Assembly: GCF_022682495.2 (NCBI RefSeq)
Contig: NC_071391.1
Coordinates: forward strand, 15,661,680 to 15,725,679
Direction: 5' to 3'
Source: Desmodus rotundus
Taxonomy: Eukaryota; Chordata; Mammalia; Chiroptera; Phyllostomidae
Length of the DNA stretch: 64,000 nucleotides
In this document: piece after piece, positions 1 through 10,544 of the stretch
Layout: the number at the start of each line of letters is the position of its first letter
Position numbering within the stretch: position 1 is the first letter of the stretch
Notes under the pieces: generated by a model
The model's database searches: none
What the model saw: the letters and a program-made list of their open reading frames with translations, nothing else
Told to the model about the DNA's origin: nothing
Made by a program: the position numbers and the translations under genes

Positions 1-85
1 TTGCACATTGGTGTTTCTCTCCCTCTCTTTCTCCCTCTCTTGACCTCTGTGTAAAAATAAATAAATAAAATCTTTTTTAAAAACC
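1..85 (+). mobile_element. VES SINE, 3' part, cut by window edge
   Basis: The window opens in the CATTGGTGTTTCTCTCCCTC pyrimidine tract and the AAATAAATAAAATC tail typical of the bat SINE seen whole at 4110. The 5' tRNA-like head is outside. Confidence 0.8.
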
Positions 86-884
86 TGAGGATTCCAGGCC
101 CCCTATAAGATTCAGAGTTAGCAAGTCTGGGGCAGGGCCCTGCCTTTTGCATTTTTAACACTGCTTGGTTTGATTTCACAAAAACCTTCAAGAGTTCTCT
201 CTGCCTTTTCCAGCTGCCTGCTTTCTCCAGGTGGTCACTTTCCACTCAACAGTTATTTCATCCCCTGGATGGCAAAACAGGTCAATATTTTAAGTGTTAG
301 TAGCTCTTAGAACTCATCCTGGGTGAGTCACACACTGCAGCCTATTTTCAGTTGCCGATTTTCACTCCAGACTCTTGCCCAACATTCCCTGTTTCACTCA
401 TGTGCCACTTGGGGAGCGCCTGCTGCTGAATTCCTGAGACACTCCAATCCAAGGAAAATAATGGCACATCATGCTAATAGCTCTCAGCGAAGGTGTTGCA
501 GAGAGAGATTCCCAGCGTATGTCTCACTGCCCAAGGCTTAGCAGTTCCCAGCTTGAGGAAGGAGGGTGGGACAGGAACCTGCCAACTCTACAGTGTGTTC
601 ATGTGGAGGCTTTCAAGTCTTGCCAACTTTAAACAACACTGATGGAGAGAGGATGCTTCTCCAGACTGCAGACAGGAACGCCTCCTGTTCAATGCCCAGC
701 ACGATTGCAGACGCTGCCAGAGATAAAACCTTCCAGGACCCACAGTGTAAACTATGCAAAGTACAATCAAGACAGGGATGCTCCTGAAATGCTATACGGA
801 GCCGTCTTCTGGGACCTCATAGCTGGATTTTTTTTCAATGACTTCAAAAGTGAAGGGTTGGTAGCAAAATAGTACAGTACGGAA
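86..884. other. Intergenic, nothing recognised
   Basis: Unique-looking sequence without a codon pattern or recognisable repeat. Several short overlapping ORFs here have no family resemblance. Confidence 0.5.
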
Positions 885-968
885 TATGGAAATTCTCTGT
901 ACTATCTGTTTAATTTTCCTGTAAACCTAAAATGGAAATTAAACATACAGTCTATTAATTAAAAAAAG
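885..968 (+). mobile_element. Old L1 3' end fragment
   Basis: Contains the old L1 3' UTR phrase CTCTGTACTATCTG...TTTTCCTGTAAACCTAAA and an A-rich tail. The VES SINE at 974 is inserted in this tail. Confidence 0.6.
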
Positions 969-973
969 ACAAT

Positions 974-1180
974 TAGCCCTGGCTGGTGTGGCTCACTTGG
1001 TTGGAGTGTCATCTCGTCAGTGAAAAGTTATGGGTTCGATCCCTGGTCCCAGCGCATACAATCCCCTGCCTGGGTGTGTATGGGAGGCAACCAGTCATTT
1101 CTCACATTAATGTTTCTCTCTCTCCCTTTCCCTCTTTCTAAAAGCAATGAAAAGAAAAATGTCCTCAGGTGAGGATTTAA
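974..1180 (+). mobile_element. VES SINE with 13-bp target-site duplication
   Basis: A tRNA-like head (GCCCTGGCTGGTGTGGCTCA, then GGTTCGATCCC as B box) and a CTCTCTCTCC tract are followed by an A-run. The duplication AAAAAAAGACAAT is at 961-973 and 1181-1193. Confidence 0.92.
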
Positions 1181-1193
1181 AAAAAAAGACAAT

Positions 1194-1899
1194 AGGAAAT
1201 ATCCAAACTGAAGCATAGAGAAAAAAAAAAAAGTGGAACCCTCAATGGAGACTTCTGGCAGAACAGGTGAGTAATACAATTAAATTCTGGCTAAATTAGA
1301 ACCACCACACAGAGTGCCCACAGTGTCCCTGTGGATGCTGGTCTGAAGCTGTGTTGTATATGGCTCCTCTGTTCTCTGCAGTCATTTAAAATTGTCCCCT
1401 TGTTGTTCTATCATGTATCTGTTAGCTTACACCATACTGAACCCCTACCTAGAAGAAATGTAAAAAACAAGTAATTACCCAAAATTCTGCAAAATGAGTC
1501 GGTTACTACTCTACACAATTTACTGCAAGACTGGAGTCACAAAAAAATAGGTGATATTTCCAAGGGCAAGAAAACAAACCAAAAGGGGAAAAAAGTGTAA
1601 GAAACTAAAATCAGAGCTAGAAGCAGTTCGCAGTAAGAAAACAAGAAATTAGTGGTTGCCCCTTGGGGGGCTAGGAGGAGAGTAACTCTTGAGCTGATCT
1701 GAAGGTGAGAGCACTAAGCCTCACTGCACTGGAGGCACCAAGTCCGGTACCTCCAGTGCAGTGAGGGTGTGCCGCGCTGGGAGAGCTCCCAGGCTGCCCA
1801 GGGAAGCAAAGCGTTTATCTGAGGAGGGACGCCCCCACGGAGTCCTCAGGGTTCATCTCCAGGTTACAATGAACCAAATAGGATTTCAAAATAGAAAAA
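1194..1899. other. Intergenic, mostly unassigned
   Basis: A/T-rich DNA with no recognisable gene. Around 1725-1770 there is a short inverted repeat: CACTGCACTGGAGG...ACC faces GGTACCTCCAGTGCAGTG, a possible hairpin with a 12-14 bp stem. Confidence 0.4.
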
Positions 1900-3620
1900 C
1901 CAAAGAGAAGAAAACAAACCACTCTGAGTGAGAGGAGACATGCAAACAGTAGTTTAGACACCTAAGCATTTCAAGTATAAGAATTCACCAGATACAGAAT
2001 ATAAAATGCCAATGTGTGGAGTACTTCCCTAAGATTTTAAAACTATATGGAAAGTGAGCAAAGCATTACGAAGCTACCTAGAATGAGCAGGCCAACTGAA
2101 ACAAGACCAACTAGAACTTTTAAAAAGAAAAAATAAAAATAGCGGTAATTAGCTTTGATAGCATACTTTGATAGTATAAAAATACAGGAAGAATTATAGA
2201 ACTGGAATATATATGTAAACAAACTATGCAGTATGCAGCTCAGGGAGACAAGAAAGATGGAAAATGGGAGAAAAGTTATAGGACAGAATGAAGATACGAC
2301 ATTTATAACTAGAGACTGGAAGACAATGGGAATTTTTCAGAAAAGACCAAAGATACGAATTCTTAGATACAGGAAGCACACTATCAACCAAGTGTGATAA
2401 CTTTTAAAGTTCCACACGTAAATGCTCTGTCATGATACTGAGGAACACCAAGCCAAAGATAAACGTGGCCAGAGACACATCACCCGTGAAAGAACGCCGT
2501 ATCGGCACTAACTTCTGAACAGCAGCAATGGAAGCCAGAAGTCAGTGGAGTGGTGAGGTATTTCATTAACCCCAAGATGCCATCCACTCACTGTGAAGCA
2601 CACCTGTACTCATTCAACACAGCCCCAGCAAGGAAAAACAAATGGTCCTAATTAAACTACGACATCAACCAGAAGGAAGAGCTGAGATGTAAAACAGGTG
2701 TGCAAACAGACTGATCAACACGTAATTCATCTTACACCAACATGTTTGTATAAAATAATGATGAAAGCATCTCATTTATAGGGTTTGAAAACAAATCAAA
2801 ATCCCAGTCCACAAAAACATGAGTCAGGAAAGCGCTGATCAGAATTACGATGTTCTAAGAGGGTCTTAAAGAAGGGCCTGTGGCTCCAGGTAACTTAGAT
2901 TGTATTGGGTGTGAAGTGAAAAGGTTCAGGAGTAAAACAGGAAAAACAGAGTGTAAACTTGGACGCTAATAAGGGGCAGAGGTGGAATTAAAGAAACAGT
3001 CAATCAAGAAGGGAGGAAAAAAGCCTAAAAGACTAACAAATACCACTAAATAACAGAGATCTTCATGTTTTTGAACTGTAATAAATGTAACTGCAATAAA
3101 TCTGCCTATAAAAGGCAGAGGTTGCCAAGTAAAAACAAATTCAAGTTTATTTGGCTTACCAGAAACAAAGCTAAAACATAAACACATAGAAAAATAGAAG
3201 ACAAAAGGATTTAAAAATACAGGCTAAAATACTAACAAAATAAAGCAGAGGTAGCTATAGCCCCGCTTTATTAACCCCAAAAGATCATTAGCAATAAGGA
3301 TGTCAGATTTTAACCCAAGAAAGCATTAGCAAATAAGGATGTCATTGCGTGACAGGAGTTCAGCTCGTTGGGATGTAAGAATTCTTAACTTTATTCACCT
3401 GACAAGATAGCAGCAAAATGTATAAAGCAAACATTGTAAACAATAAGGGAAACGGACAAATCCTTCATCGCAGTGAGAGAATCCGAAACAACTCACTCAC
3501 TGACAGATCAGGCAGACAAGTTAGTGAACATACGGAAGATGTGACTACAATTCACAAGCCTGGCTAAATGGAAATATAGCAAAAATAACAAATGTTGTTC
3601 TAGTAGGTAGTAACAAAAAG
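1900..3620 (+). mobile_element. Degraded old L1 (ORF1/early ORF2 region)
   Basis: A-rich coding strand with phrases typical of old mammalian L1: GCAATGGAAGCCAGAAG near 2527 (end of ORF1) and ATTCTTAACTTTATTCACC...AGCAAAATGTATAAAGCAAA near 3380-3430 (early ORF2). It is riddled with stops. Boundaries are rough and more than one L1 may be present. Confidence 0.5.
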
Positions 3621-3639
3621 TTTACATGTGCATTATTTT

Positions 3640-4095
3640 CCTAAGGCCGCTGTAACATTACCACAAACTAAGAGGCATAAATCAAGACTATTCTCTCACA
3701 GTTTGGAGAAGTCCAAAATCAGTTTCTAGATCAAAATCAAGGTGCTGGCAGGGCCCCTGTGTCGTCCGGAACCGCTAGGGGGAGGAGTCCATTCCTTGCC
3801 TTTCCAGCTTCTGGTGGCTGGCGGTTCCCTAGCTTGTGGCTGCATCCTTCTGATCTGTGCCCCCCCACCCCCATCACATTGCCTTATACTCCTGCGTGCA
3901 ACATTTCTCTGCCTCTCTTATTAAGGATACGTGTGATTGCCCTTAGGGCCCATCTGGATAATCTAAGAAAATCTCAAGATCCCTAAATTAATCATGTCTG
4001 CAAACACCCTTTATAAAATATACGGTAACATTTACAAGGTACAGGGATAAGGACCCGATGTCTTTGGGGGTCATTATTCAGCCTTCCGCAAATAT
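3640..4095 (+). repeat. Ancient mammalian [12 protein letters not shown] repeat, family unassigned
   Basis: Recognisable widespread mammalian consensus phrases: AAGGCCGCTGTAACATTACC, TCTCTCACAGTTTGGAG, CCAGCTTCTGGTGGCTGGC and a final CTTTGGGGGTCATTATTC. Two short ORFs here are frames of the repeat. Confidence 0.55.
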
Positions 4096-4109
4096 ATATG
4101 GAAATATAG

Positions 4110-4312
4110 CCCTGGCTGGTGTGGCTCAGTGGGTTGAGCGCCAGCCTGCAAACCAAAGGGTCACCAGTTCAATTCCCAATCAGGGCACATGTCTGGGATG
4201 TGGGCCAGGTCCCCAGTTGGGGGTACTCAAGAGGCAACCACACATTGATGTTTCTCTCCCTCTCTACCCCACTCTCTAAAAATAAATAAATAAAATCTTT
4301 TTTAAAAAAGGA
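4110..4312 (+). mobile_element. VES SINE
   Basis: Full-length copy: CCCTGGCTGGTGTGGCTCAG head, GTTCAATTCCC B box, GTTTCTCTCCCTCTC tract and (AAAT)n/poly-A end. The flanks share only GGAAATA, so the duplication is short or eroded. Confidence 0.92.
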
Positions 4313-4654
4313 AATAGTATATTTGCTTATATATATAAAGTATATATCAGGAAATATATATATATATTTACTTTATGCCAAGCTGGATTCTGAGCACTTC
4401 AACAATATTAATTCCTGCCCACAACACTCTCTGAGACAGGTGCCATTAGTATTTCTGTTTTTCAGGTGGCAAAAAAAAGACTATAACCTGCCCAAGCTAT
4501 ATCATACTCAGGTTTTCTGACCAGAATGCAGTTATTTAGAAAACAAAAGATTTTTTAAAACTTTTTATTTTGAATCATCTGAATAGTTTCCATGGAGGAA
4601 TGTTCAAGCTTAACACAAAATTTGATGCAGATCCATTGCTTTACTCACTCAGTC

Positions 4655-4784
4655 ATTTTATTTTTTTCCCATTTTTAATTTTTTAAATTTATTTTTACTC
4701 AGTTACAATTGTCTGCATTTTCTCCCCATCCCTCCACCCCACCCCAGCCAGTCCCACCTCCCTCCCCCATCTCTTCCCTCCCCC
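4655..4784 (-). mobile_element. L1 3' end, antisense
   Basis: Reverse complement of the bat L1 3' UTR seen at 34.7-34.83 kb: a polypyrimidine tract (CTCCCCATCCCTCCACCCCA...) next to CAGTTACAATTGT, with a T-rich end corresponding to the poly-A. Confidence 0.75.
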
Positions 4785-4905
4785 TTAATTGTGTGAAGTC
4801 CCAAGGTGCCTACTTTGAAGGGGGTTGAGGTGTCATTGTCCTATGTACAATGTTTCTTGTATCTTGTATCTCCTTCAATAAATGTCTCTATTTTTCATTA
4901 AAAAA
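4785..4905 (+). mobile_element. Mariner-like transposon 3' end (transposase C-terminus)
   Basis: The plus strand from 4789 reads CVKSQGAYFEGG and stop, resembling the YFEG ending of mariner transposases. A short 3' UTR follows with CTTGTATCTCCTTCAATAAA and the terminal segment. No 5' part is present. Its abrupt junction with antisense L1 suggests one inserted into or recombined with the other. Confidence 0.5.
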
Positions 4906-5530
4906 ACCTTTTTATTTTGAAATAATTTAAGATTTACAGGACATTTGCAAAAACAGGATAAAGAATTTCCACATACCCTTCACCTAGATTCTTCAAATAT
5001 TAATATTTTGCTACATTTGCTTGATCATTTTCTGTACACATAACCTTTTCTAACCCTTTGAGATGAGGTTGCATACACAATGCCTCATTATCCCTAAATG
5101 CTGTACTATGCATTTCCTAAGAATCGAGGACTTTTCTTAAGTAACCACAGTACAGTGATCGAACTCTGGAAATTAACATTGATATGATGCTATTATCAAA
5201 TCTATAGTTCTTACTCAATTTCACCAATTGTCTCAAAAATGTCCTTTATAGCAAAAAAAAAAAAAAAAAAAAATCCCCTCCGCTAGGATACAATACAAAT
5301 CATGTGCTACATTTTTCAGATTTCTTTAATCTGAAATGTTTGACAAGTATAGGCCGGTTATTTGGTAGACTATTCCTCAATTTAGGTTTTTCTGATATTT
5401 CTTCTTGACTAGATCCAGGTTATGCATTTGTGGCGGGAATCCACATAAATGATGTATCTTCAGTCCACCGTGTCACAATGCACGTAATGGAAAGTTCGTA
5501 TTAATGGTGACACGAGTGCCAGGTTTTTTT
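4906..5530 (-). mobile_element. Old L1 3' UTR, antisense
   Basis: Reads CTTTTTATTTTGAAATAATTT...GATTTACAGGACATTTGCAAAAA...CCCTTCACC, the reverse complement of an old L1M 3' end, and continues to the GTCCTTTATAGC and GATCCAGGTTATGCATT phrases. An A-run is at 5252-5271. Confidence 0.65.
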
Positions 5531-5812
5531 AAAGAAAAGAAAATACATTTGTAAAAAAATTTGTGTTTTTAAAAACTTAAGATTGTGCTTTCAAAAAACA
5601 TTTCTAAATAACCCATCGGTCAAGGAAATCATAATGTAAATTTTTAAATATTAGCCCTGAGAAAGACATAGTGATTACATGTACATTTGTGTACACACAC
5701 ATACAAGTTGTGGGATGTAGCAAAAGACAGAAAGACTTAAGAGCCTTAGATGTTAGTGTAAAGTAGAAAAAGATTAAACATGAATTACATGCCCAGTTCA
5801 TGAAGAAAAATA

Positions 5813-5984
5813 GCAGGCCCTGGCTGGGTGGCTTAGTTGGTTGGAGCATCATCTCATACACCAAAAGGTTGTAGGTTTGACTGCCAGTCAGGTGTGTATG
5901 GGAGGCAACAGATCAATGTCTGTCTGTCTGTCTCTCTCTCTAAAAATCAATAAACATACTCCCGGGTGAAGCTTAAAAAAAAAA
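5813..5984 (+). mobile_element. VES SINE with 11-bp target-site duplication
   Basis: The head CCCTGGCTGGGTGGCTTAG and (GTCT)n pyrimidine tract end in GGGTGAAGCTTAAAAAAAA. It is flanked by GAAGAAAAATA at 5802-5812 and 5985-5995. Confidence 0.92.
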
Positions 5985-6820
5985 GAAGAAAAATAATAGG
6001 AGGCTTCTGGTCAAGATGGAGGGGTGGGTAAACACACCTTGCCTCTGTGCACAACCACAGCAAAAATTACAACCAGGCTACAAAACAAGTATCACCCAGA
6101 ATCAGCAGAAATCCAGCTGTATGGAAGTCTGACAACCACAGATTTAAAGAAGGCATATTCATCCAGACAGGTAGGAGGGGTGGAGACTCAGATGCCTGCA
6201 AAGAGGCAGAGAGATGGAAAGGTAGGGAGAGATGAGGAATGGGTGGTCCCACATCCACATGTGGTAGATAAAAATTGGGAGGGATACCTCGGGAGTGAGG
6301 GGTCCAGCCCCAGACCAGACCACGCAGCCCAGAGCTCCAACACCATGAAGGTTTAAGTCCCCATAACTTCTGGCTGTAAAAACCATTGTGGGTTGGGGTG
6401 GCAGAAGAAACAGCGGGAGTCTCAGGACATCCTCTTAAAGGACCCACAAAGGACTTTGGATGTACGCAGACTCATTCCCTCTAGGCTTCAGCACCAGGGC
6501 AACAGCTGGAAGGGCACCAGTGGCATACAGGGAGTAAGTGAAGTGAGTGACATCAGAGCAAGTGCCAGGAGACAGCTTCCTCCTGGGCAAAACTCCAGAG
6601 ACCAGGCAGTGGCATTGTCCCCTCTCTGAGCATCCCTCCACAGAGGCACAAAACGGTGACATGTGTTATCCCACCCTGGCTCCACCCCATATAACTTACA
6701 GGTCTGCTTTTCTACAATAGACCATGCTACTAAGATGGGGAGTCAAAGCACCTCTACCTACTACAGAGAAACAAACACAGGGAAGCTGCCAAACCGAGGA
6801 GACAAAGAAATGTGGCCCAA

Positions 6821-7686
6821 ATGAAAGAACAGAGGAAAACTCCAGAGAAAGAACTAAATGAAATGGAGATAAGCAACCTATCAGATGCTGAGTTCAAAAC
6901 ACTGGTTATAAGGATGCTGAAGAACTCATTGGGTGCTGCAACAGCATAAAAAAAGACCTAGGTAGAAATGAAGGGTATATTTAGTGAAATAAAGAAAAAT
7001 CTACAGGGAACCAACAGCAGAGGGGATGAAGCTGAGAATCAAATCAATGATTTGGAACATAAGGAAGAAAAAAAAACAGTCAATCAGAACAGCAAAAAAA
7101 AAAAAAAAAGGAATTCAAAAAAAACAAGGATAGGCTAAGGTGCCTCTGGGCCAACTTCAAATGTACCAACATCCGAATCATAGGGGTGCTGGAAGGAGAA
7201 GAGAAAGAGCAAGAAACTGAAAATTTATTTGCAAAAATAACGAAAGAAAAATTCCCTAATTTGATGAAAGAAATACACATACAAGTCTAGGAAGCACAGA
7301 GAGTCCCAAACAAGATGGAAGCAAAGAGGCCCATGCCAAGACACATCATAATTAAAAAGCCAAAGGTTAAAGATAAAGAGAGAAGCCTAACAGCAGCAAG
7401 AGAAAAGCAGAGAGTTATCTACAAAGGAGTTCCCATAAGACTATTGGCTGATTTCTCAAAAGAAACTTTGCAGGCAAGAAGGGGCTGGCAAGAAGCATTC
7501 AAAGTGATGAAAAGCAAGGACCTGCAACCAAGATGACTCTATCCAGCAAAGCTACCATTTAGAATGGAAGGGCAGATAAAGTGCTTCCCAGACAAGGTAA
7601 AGCTAAAGGAGTTCATCATCACCAAGCCATTATATGAAATGTTAAAGGGAATTATATATGAAAAAGATCAAAACTATGAACATTAA
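6821..7686 (+). pseudogene. L1/HAL1 ORF1p relic, broken
   Basis: ORF1p is the RNA-binding chaperone of L1 particles. The start shows the ELNEMEISNLSDAEFK region before the coiled coil, then an RRM-like NIRIIGVLEGEE and a clear C-terminal domain from 7315 (RPMPRHIIIKKPKVKDKER, ADFSKETLQARRGW). An in-frame TGA at 7534-7536 interrupts LQPR/LYPAK. Reading resumes in the same frame to a TAA at 7684-7686 (LKEF, YEMLKG). Further upstream there are stops and a frame change around the A-run near 7095, so no functional protein is made. Confidence 0.85.
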
Positions 7687-7982
7687 AATGGCAATAAATT
7701 CACACCTATCAAAAATTGAATCTAAAAAACAAACTAAGAAAACAAATAGAAACAGAATCATAGATATGAAGATCATTTGGAGTGTTACCAGTTGGGAGGG
7801 GAAAGCGGGGAGAATGGGGGAAAAGGATTAAGAAGTACAAATCGGTAGGTACAGAATAGACAGGGATGTTAGGAACACCGTGGACATGAACTCGGGGAGA
7901 TTGCTGGAGGGAATGGGGATACTGGGTGGAGGAAGGCAAAGGGGAATAAATCAGGACAACTGTAATAGCATAATCAATAAAA

Positions 7983-8037
7983 AATATATATTTTATTGTT
8001 ATTCAATTACAGTTGTCTGCATTTTCTCCCCATCCCT
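7983..8037 (-). mobile_element. Very short antisense L1 3'-end insertion
   Basis: About 55 bp reads as the reverse complement of an L1 3' terminus (TTATTGTTATTCAATTACAG, then CTCCCCATCCCT). It interrupts the half-L1 tail. ATAATCAATAAAA occurs directly before (7970-7982) and after (8038-8050), a 13-bp duplication. Confidence 0.75.
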
Positions 8038-8084
8038 ATAATCAATAAAATATTTTTTTAAAAAGAAAAATAGACCCCCCCAAA

Positions 8085-8690
8085 AAGCAGAACATAAAAA
8101 GAAAAGAGCAGAGAGGATCAATAAAGCCAAAAGTTGGTTCTTTAAAAGAACTAATAAATAAACAAACCTCTGACAAAATGGTAAGGAAAAGCAAGAAGAC
8201 ACGAACAATATCAGAAAAAGAAATCAAGTATGTATCCAACAGTGGTTTAAAAACTAAGAAAATTCCTTTATGCTAATAAATTTGAAAAGAAATGAGTAAA
8301 TGCTTAGAAAATAATTATTTTTTTTCCAAAATTGACTCAAGAAAAAATAAACCTTGAGTGGTCTCATTACCACTAAAACAATCAATAGTTAAAAATCTTT
8401 CCACGAATAAGTACTAGGGCCAGATGGTTTTTATAAACTTTCAAGGAAAAGATTGTCCCAATCTTTTATAGATTCTCCCAGAGAATAGTAAAATAGGCAA
8501 CACTTCCTGGCTCATTTAATGAAATTATAATCTTGACATGAAAACCCAACTTCCTAAATATAGATGTAAAATTTCCAAAACAAATACCAGCAAACTGAAT
8601 TCATCAGTGTATAAAGATTGTAAAACATGACCAAGAACGGGAAGGTGATGTAATACTAGAAAGTCATAACTGAACTAAGATCATGAAATC
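8085..8690 (+). mobile_element. Old L1 ORF2 fragment (endonuclease/RT junction)
   Basis: L1 ORF2 phrases in order: TTGGTTCTTTAAAAGAACTAATAAA, AAGCAAGAAGACACGAAC, then AGGGCCAGATGGTTTT (the GPDG region before the RT core) and ATGACCAAGAACGGGAAGG. Many stops. Confidence 0.65.
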
Positions 8691-8739
8691 TTCAGGAAAT
8701 ACATCACCTAACAGACACTTCACTATGTATATACTCCTA

Positions 8740-9130
8740 GCTGGTTCTGGAACTTGCTGGCCAAGCTCCCTCCTTGGGCTCTTTGCACAGGCTGATCTGC
8801 CTGAAATGCCCTTTCCTCGGGTGACTCAGAGGCCACCCCTCACTAAAGCCTGCTCTGAATTCCTTATGGGTAAGCCTCCCACCGACACATGGATTCCGCA
8901 TCCTCCCAACCCTGCTTCATTTTTTCTCATAGCACATGGCACTTAAATGCTACATTATGATTATTCCTTTTGCTTATTATCTGTTTCCCTCCTTTGCTCT
9001 CTCCCCTCTTCCCAACTCAAATATAAGCAATATCTGGGCAAGAATTTTTGTCTGCCGTGTTCACTGCAGTTTCTCCAGCACCCCGAAGAGTCAGTGGCAC
9101 GTGGTCCGCACTCCATTAGCACACCCAAAG
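8740..9130. repeat. L2 LINE relic
   Basis: Degraded L2 3' region with CTCTTTGCACAGGCTGATCTGCC, TCAGAGGCCACCCCTC and CAGTTTCTCCAGCACCCC. The ORFs across it are frames of the repeat. Confidence 0.6.
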
Positions 9131-10544
9131 GTGTGTCTAGAACCTTTGTAACAAGGAAGACCAGCTTGCTTACATCCTTTCAGGATTACCTCGTGTAGGA
9201 CCCAGTTTGCTTATTTTTCAATGACACATATACCGTGAGTGGACGAAGCTCTAATATGCCATTCGTCACATTACAAGTTTTCATCTGATAATGTTTATGT
9301 TTACGCTAGACATGTGTTCCGTTTTTAGATGTCTTCATACAAATCTCAGTAGAAAGATCTACATTTTCACAAGGGAATGCAAAGCCTGCCCACGCGCACC
9401 TGTTCTGCACCACGAGATGAACGACGCAGACGTGCCAATCTAAAAACGTTAGGCTGTCGCGAAGTACTGAGTCCTTAACATTTTTAAAAATTAGCTTTCT
9501 GTCCAACAGATTCAATAAAAAAGCTTTGGTAGTTTGCTTTGATACTGGTAAACTGCAGAGCTAAGTAGCGGAATCCAGGAGCGCCTAAACCTCAGGCGGT
9601 TGGTTATGGTAGTAGACCGAGGAACTTACAGTCTACTTTAGCTCATCTTATTCTCATGAGGTTTCATCACAATAAATCTTTTCCTTCACACTGAATCAGC
9701 ACCCGTTGTACCGGTGTGGGCATAGATGTTTCCTCCCTGTCAAGTTCAGTTCTATTGTATTTCGGTGCCAGAAATATCAAATGAGAAATCAGAAGCCATC
9801 TCTGCAGGGCAGGACCGCGGTTGAGGAGATGGAGACCAAGAACGTTAGCATCTCTTTATTTGTTCCCAGGGCGAGTGGGACTGGCACACCGACAAATGGG
9901 AACGGCACACGTCATTATGCGTGCAGGATAACTCCACCCACGTCCCCCGTGCTACTTCCCTGCAAGAGCAATGGAAGACCAATAAATTAAAATCTGCTTT
10001 CTGTGTTGTGAGGTGTGCTGATTCTACATGAATAATCGATACTATCTTCTGCTCTATGCTTTTGGGGCTCAAACCTTATCTAGCACATTTCAGACAATGA
10101 AGTCGATACAGAATTAAGTCTAAAAATATTATGTTTCACTATGTGGAAGGGTTGGAGAACATTAGTTGCTCTTTTAGTTCAATTTTTCTTTCATGGGCCT
10201 GGAAACATGGATTTTCATTTCATCATCTTCAACACTGAATGTCAAATAGATGACGATATTTGCTGAGTTGAAGCAGTCAAAGCCATAGCTCAGAAGTTTT
10301 GAGTTTGCTAAGGGGTTTCCTAGCCAGAATACAACTTTTCTAACTGGGATACAAGGAAAAGTCTTTTGTATACTTGTAAGCCAATCCCTCCCCCTCTGCG
10401 CCAACGTTCTACCAATGACACCCCCCCCCCGCCGCCACAATCTTCAACCAACCAGCCAACCAGCCAACCAACCAGTGTGTGAAAGTGGATGAAATATTGC
10501 CCGGGCGATTGTGGTTTCCACAAAATCAGAGAGAAGGCAATGTT
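9131..10544. other. Region downstream of HSD17B12, mostly unique
   Basis: No exon, CpG island or clear transposon recognised. It contains a C-run (10420-10430) and a short CCAA/CCAG repeat (10448-10475) just beyond the inferred poly-A site. Confidence 0.45.
10448..10475. repeat. (CCAACCAG)n short tandem repeat
   Basis: Irregular CCAA and CCAG units, preceded at 10420-10430 by an 11-base C-run. It lies just past the gene's presumed cleavage site. Confidence 0.8.

Larger units (their letters stand above)
5996..8062 (+). mobile_element. Half-L1 (HAL1-like) retroelement
   Basis: A 2-kb element begins with an L1-type 5' UTR (CTTCTGGTCAAGATGG). An ORF1 relic follows at 6821-7686, and then a short 3' end with AATCAATAAAA, with no ORF2 between. 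It is flanked by AAGAAAAATA at 5986-5995 and 8063-8072. This is the architecture of the HAL1 elements described in mammals, although an ordinary L1 with a large internal deletion would look similar. A smaller antisense L1 piece sits in its tail (7983-8037). Confidence 0.75.

Noticed and set aside
1028..1060. tRNA-like A and B boxes in VES copies
   Set aside because: They are the internal Pol III promoter remnants of the SINE head; no cloverleaf or acceptor stem of a real tRNA.
1..10500. A neighbouring gene downstream of HSD17B12 (ALKBH3 lies there in human)
   Set aside because: No CpG island, start exon or recognisable peptide was seen on either strand; it is probably further left.
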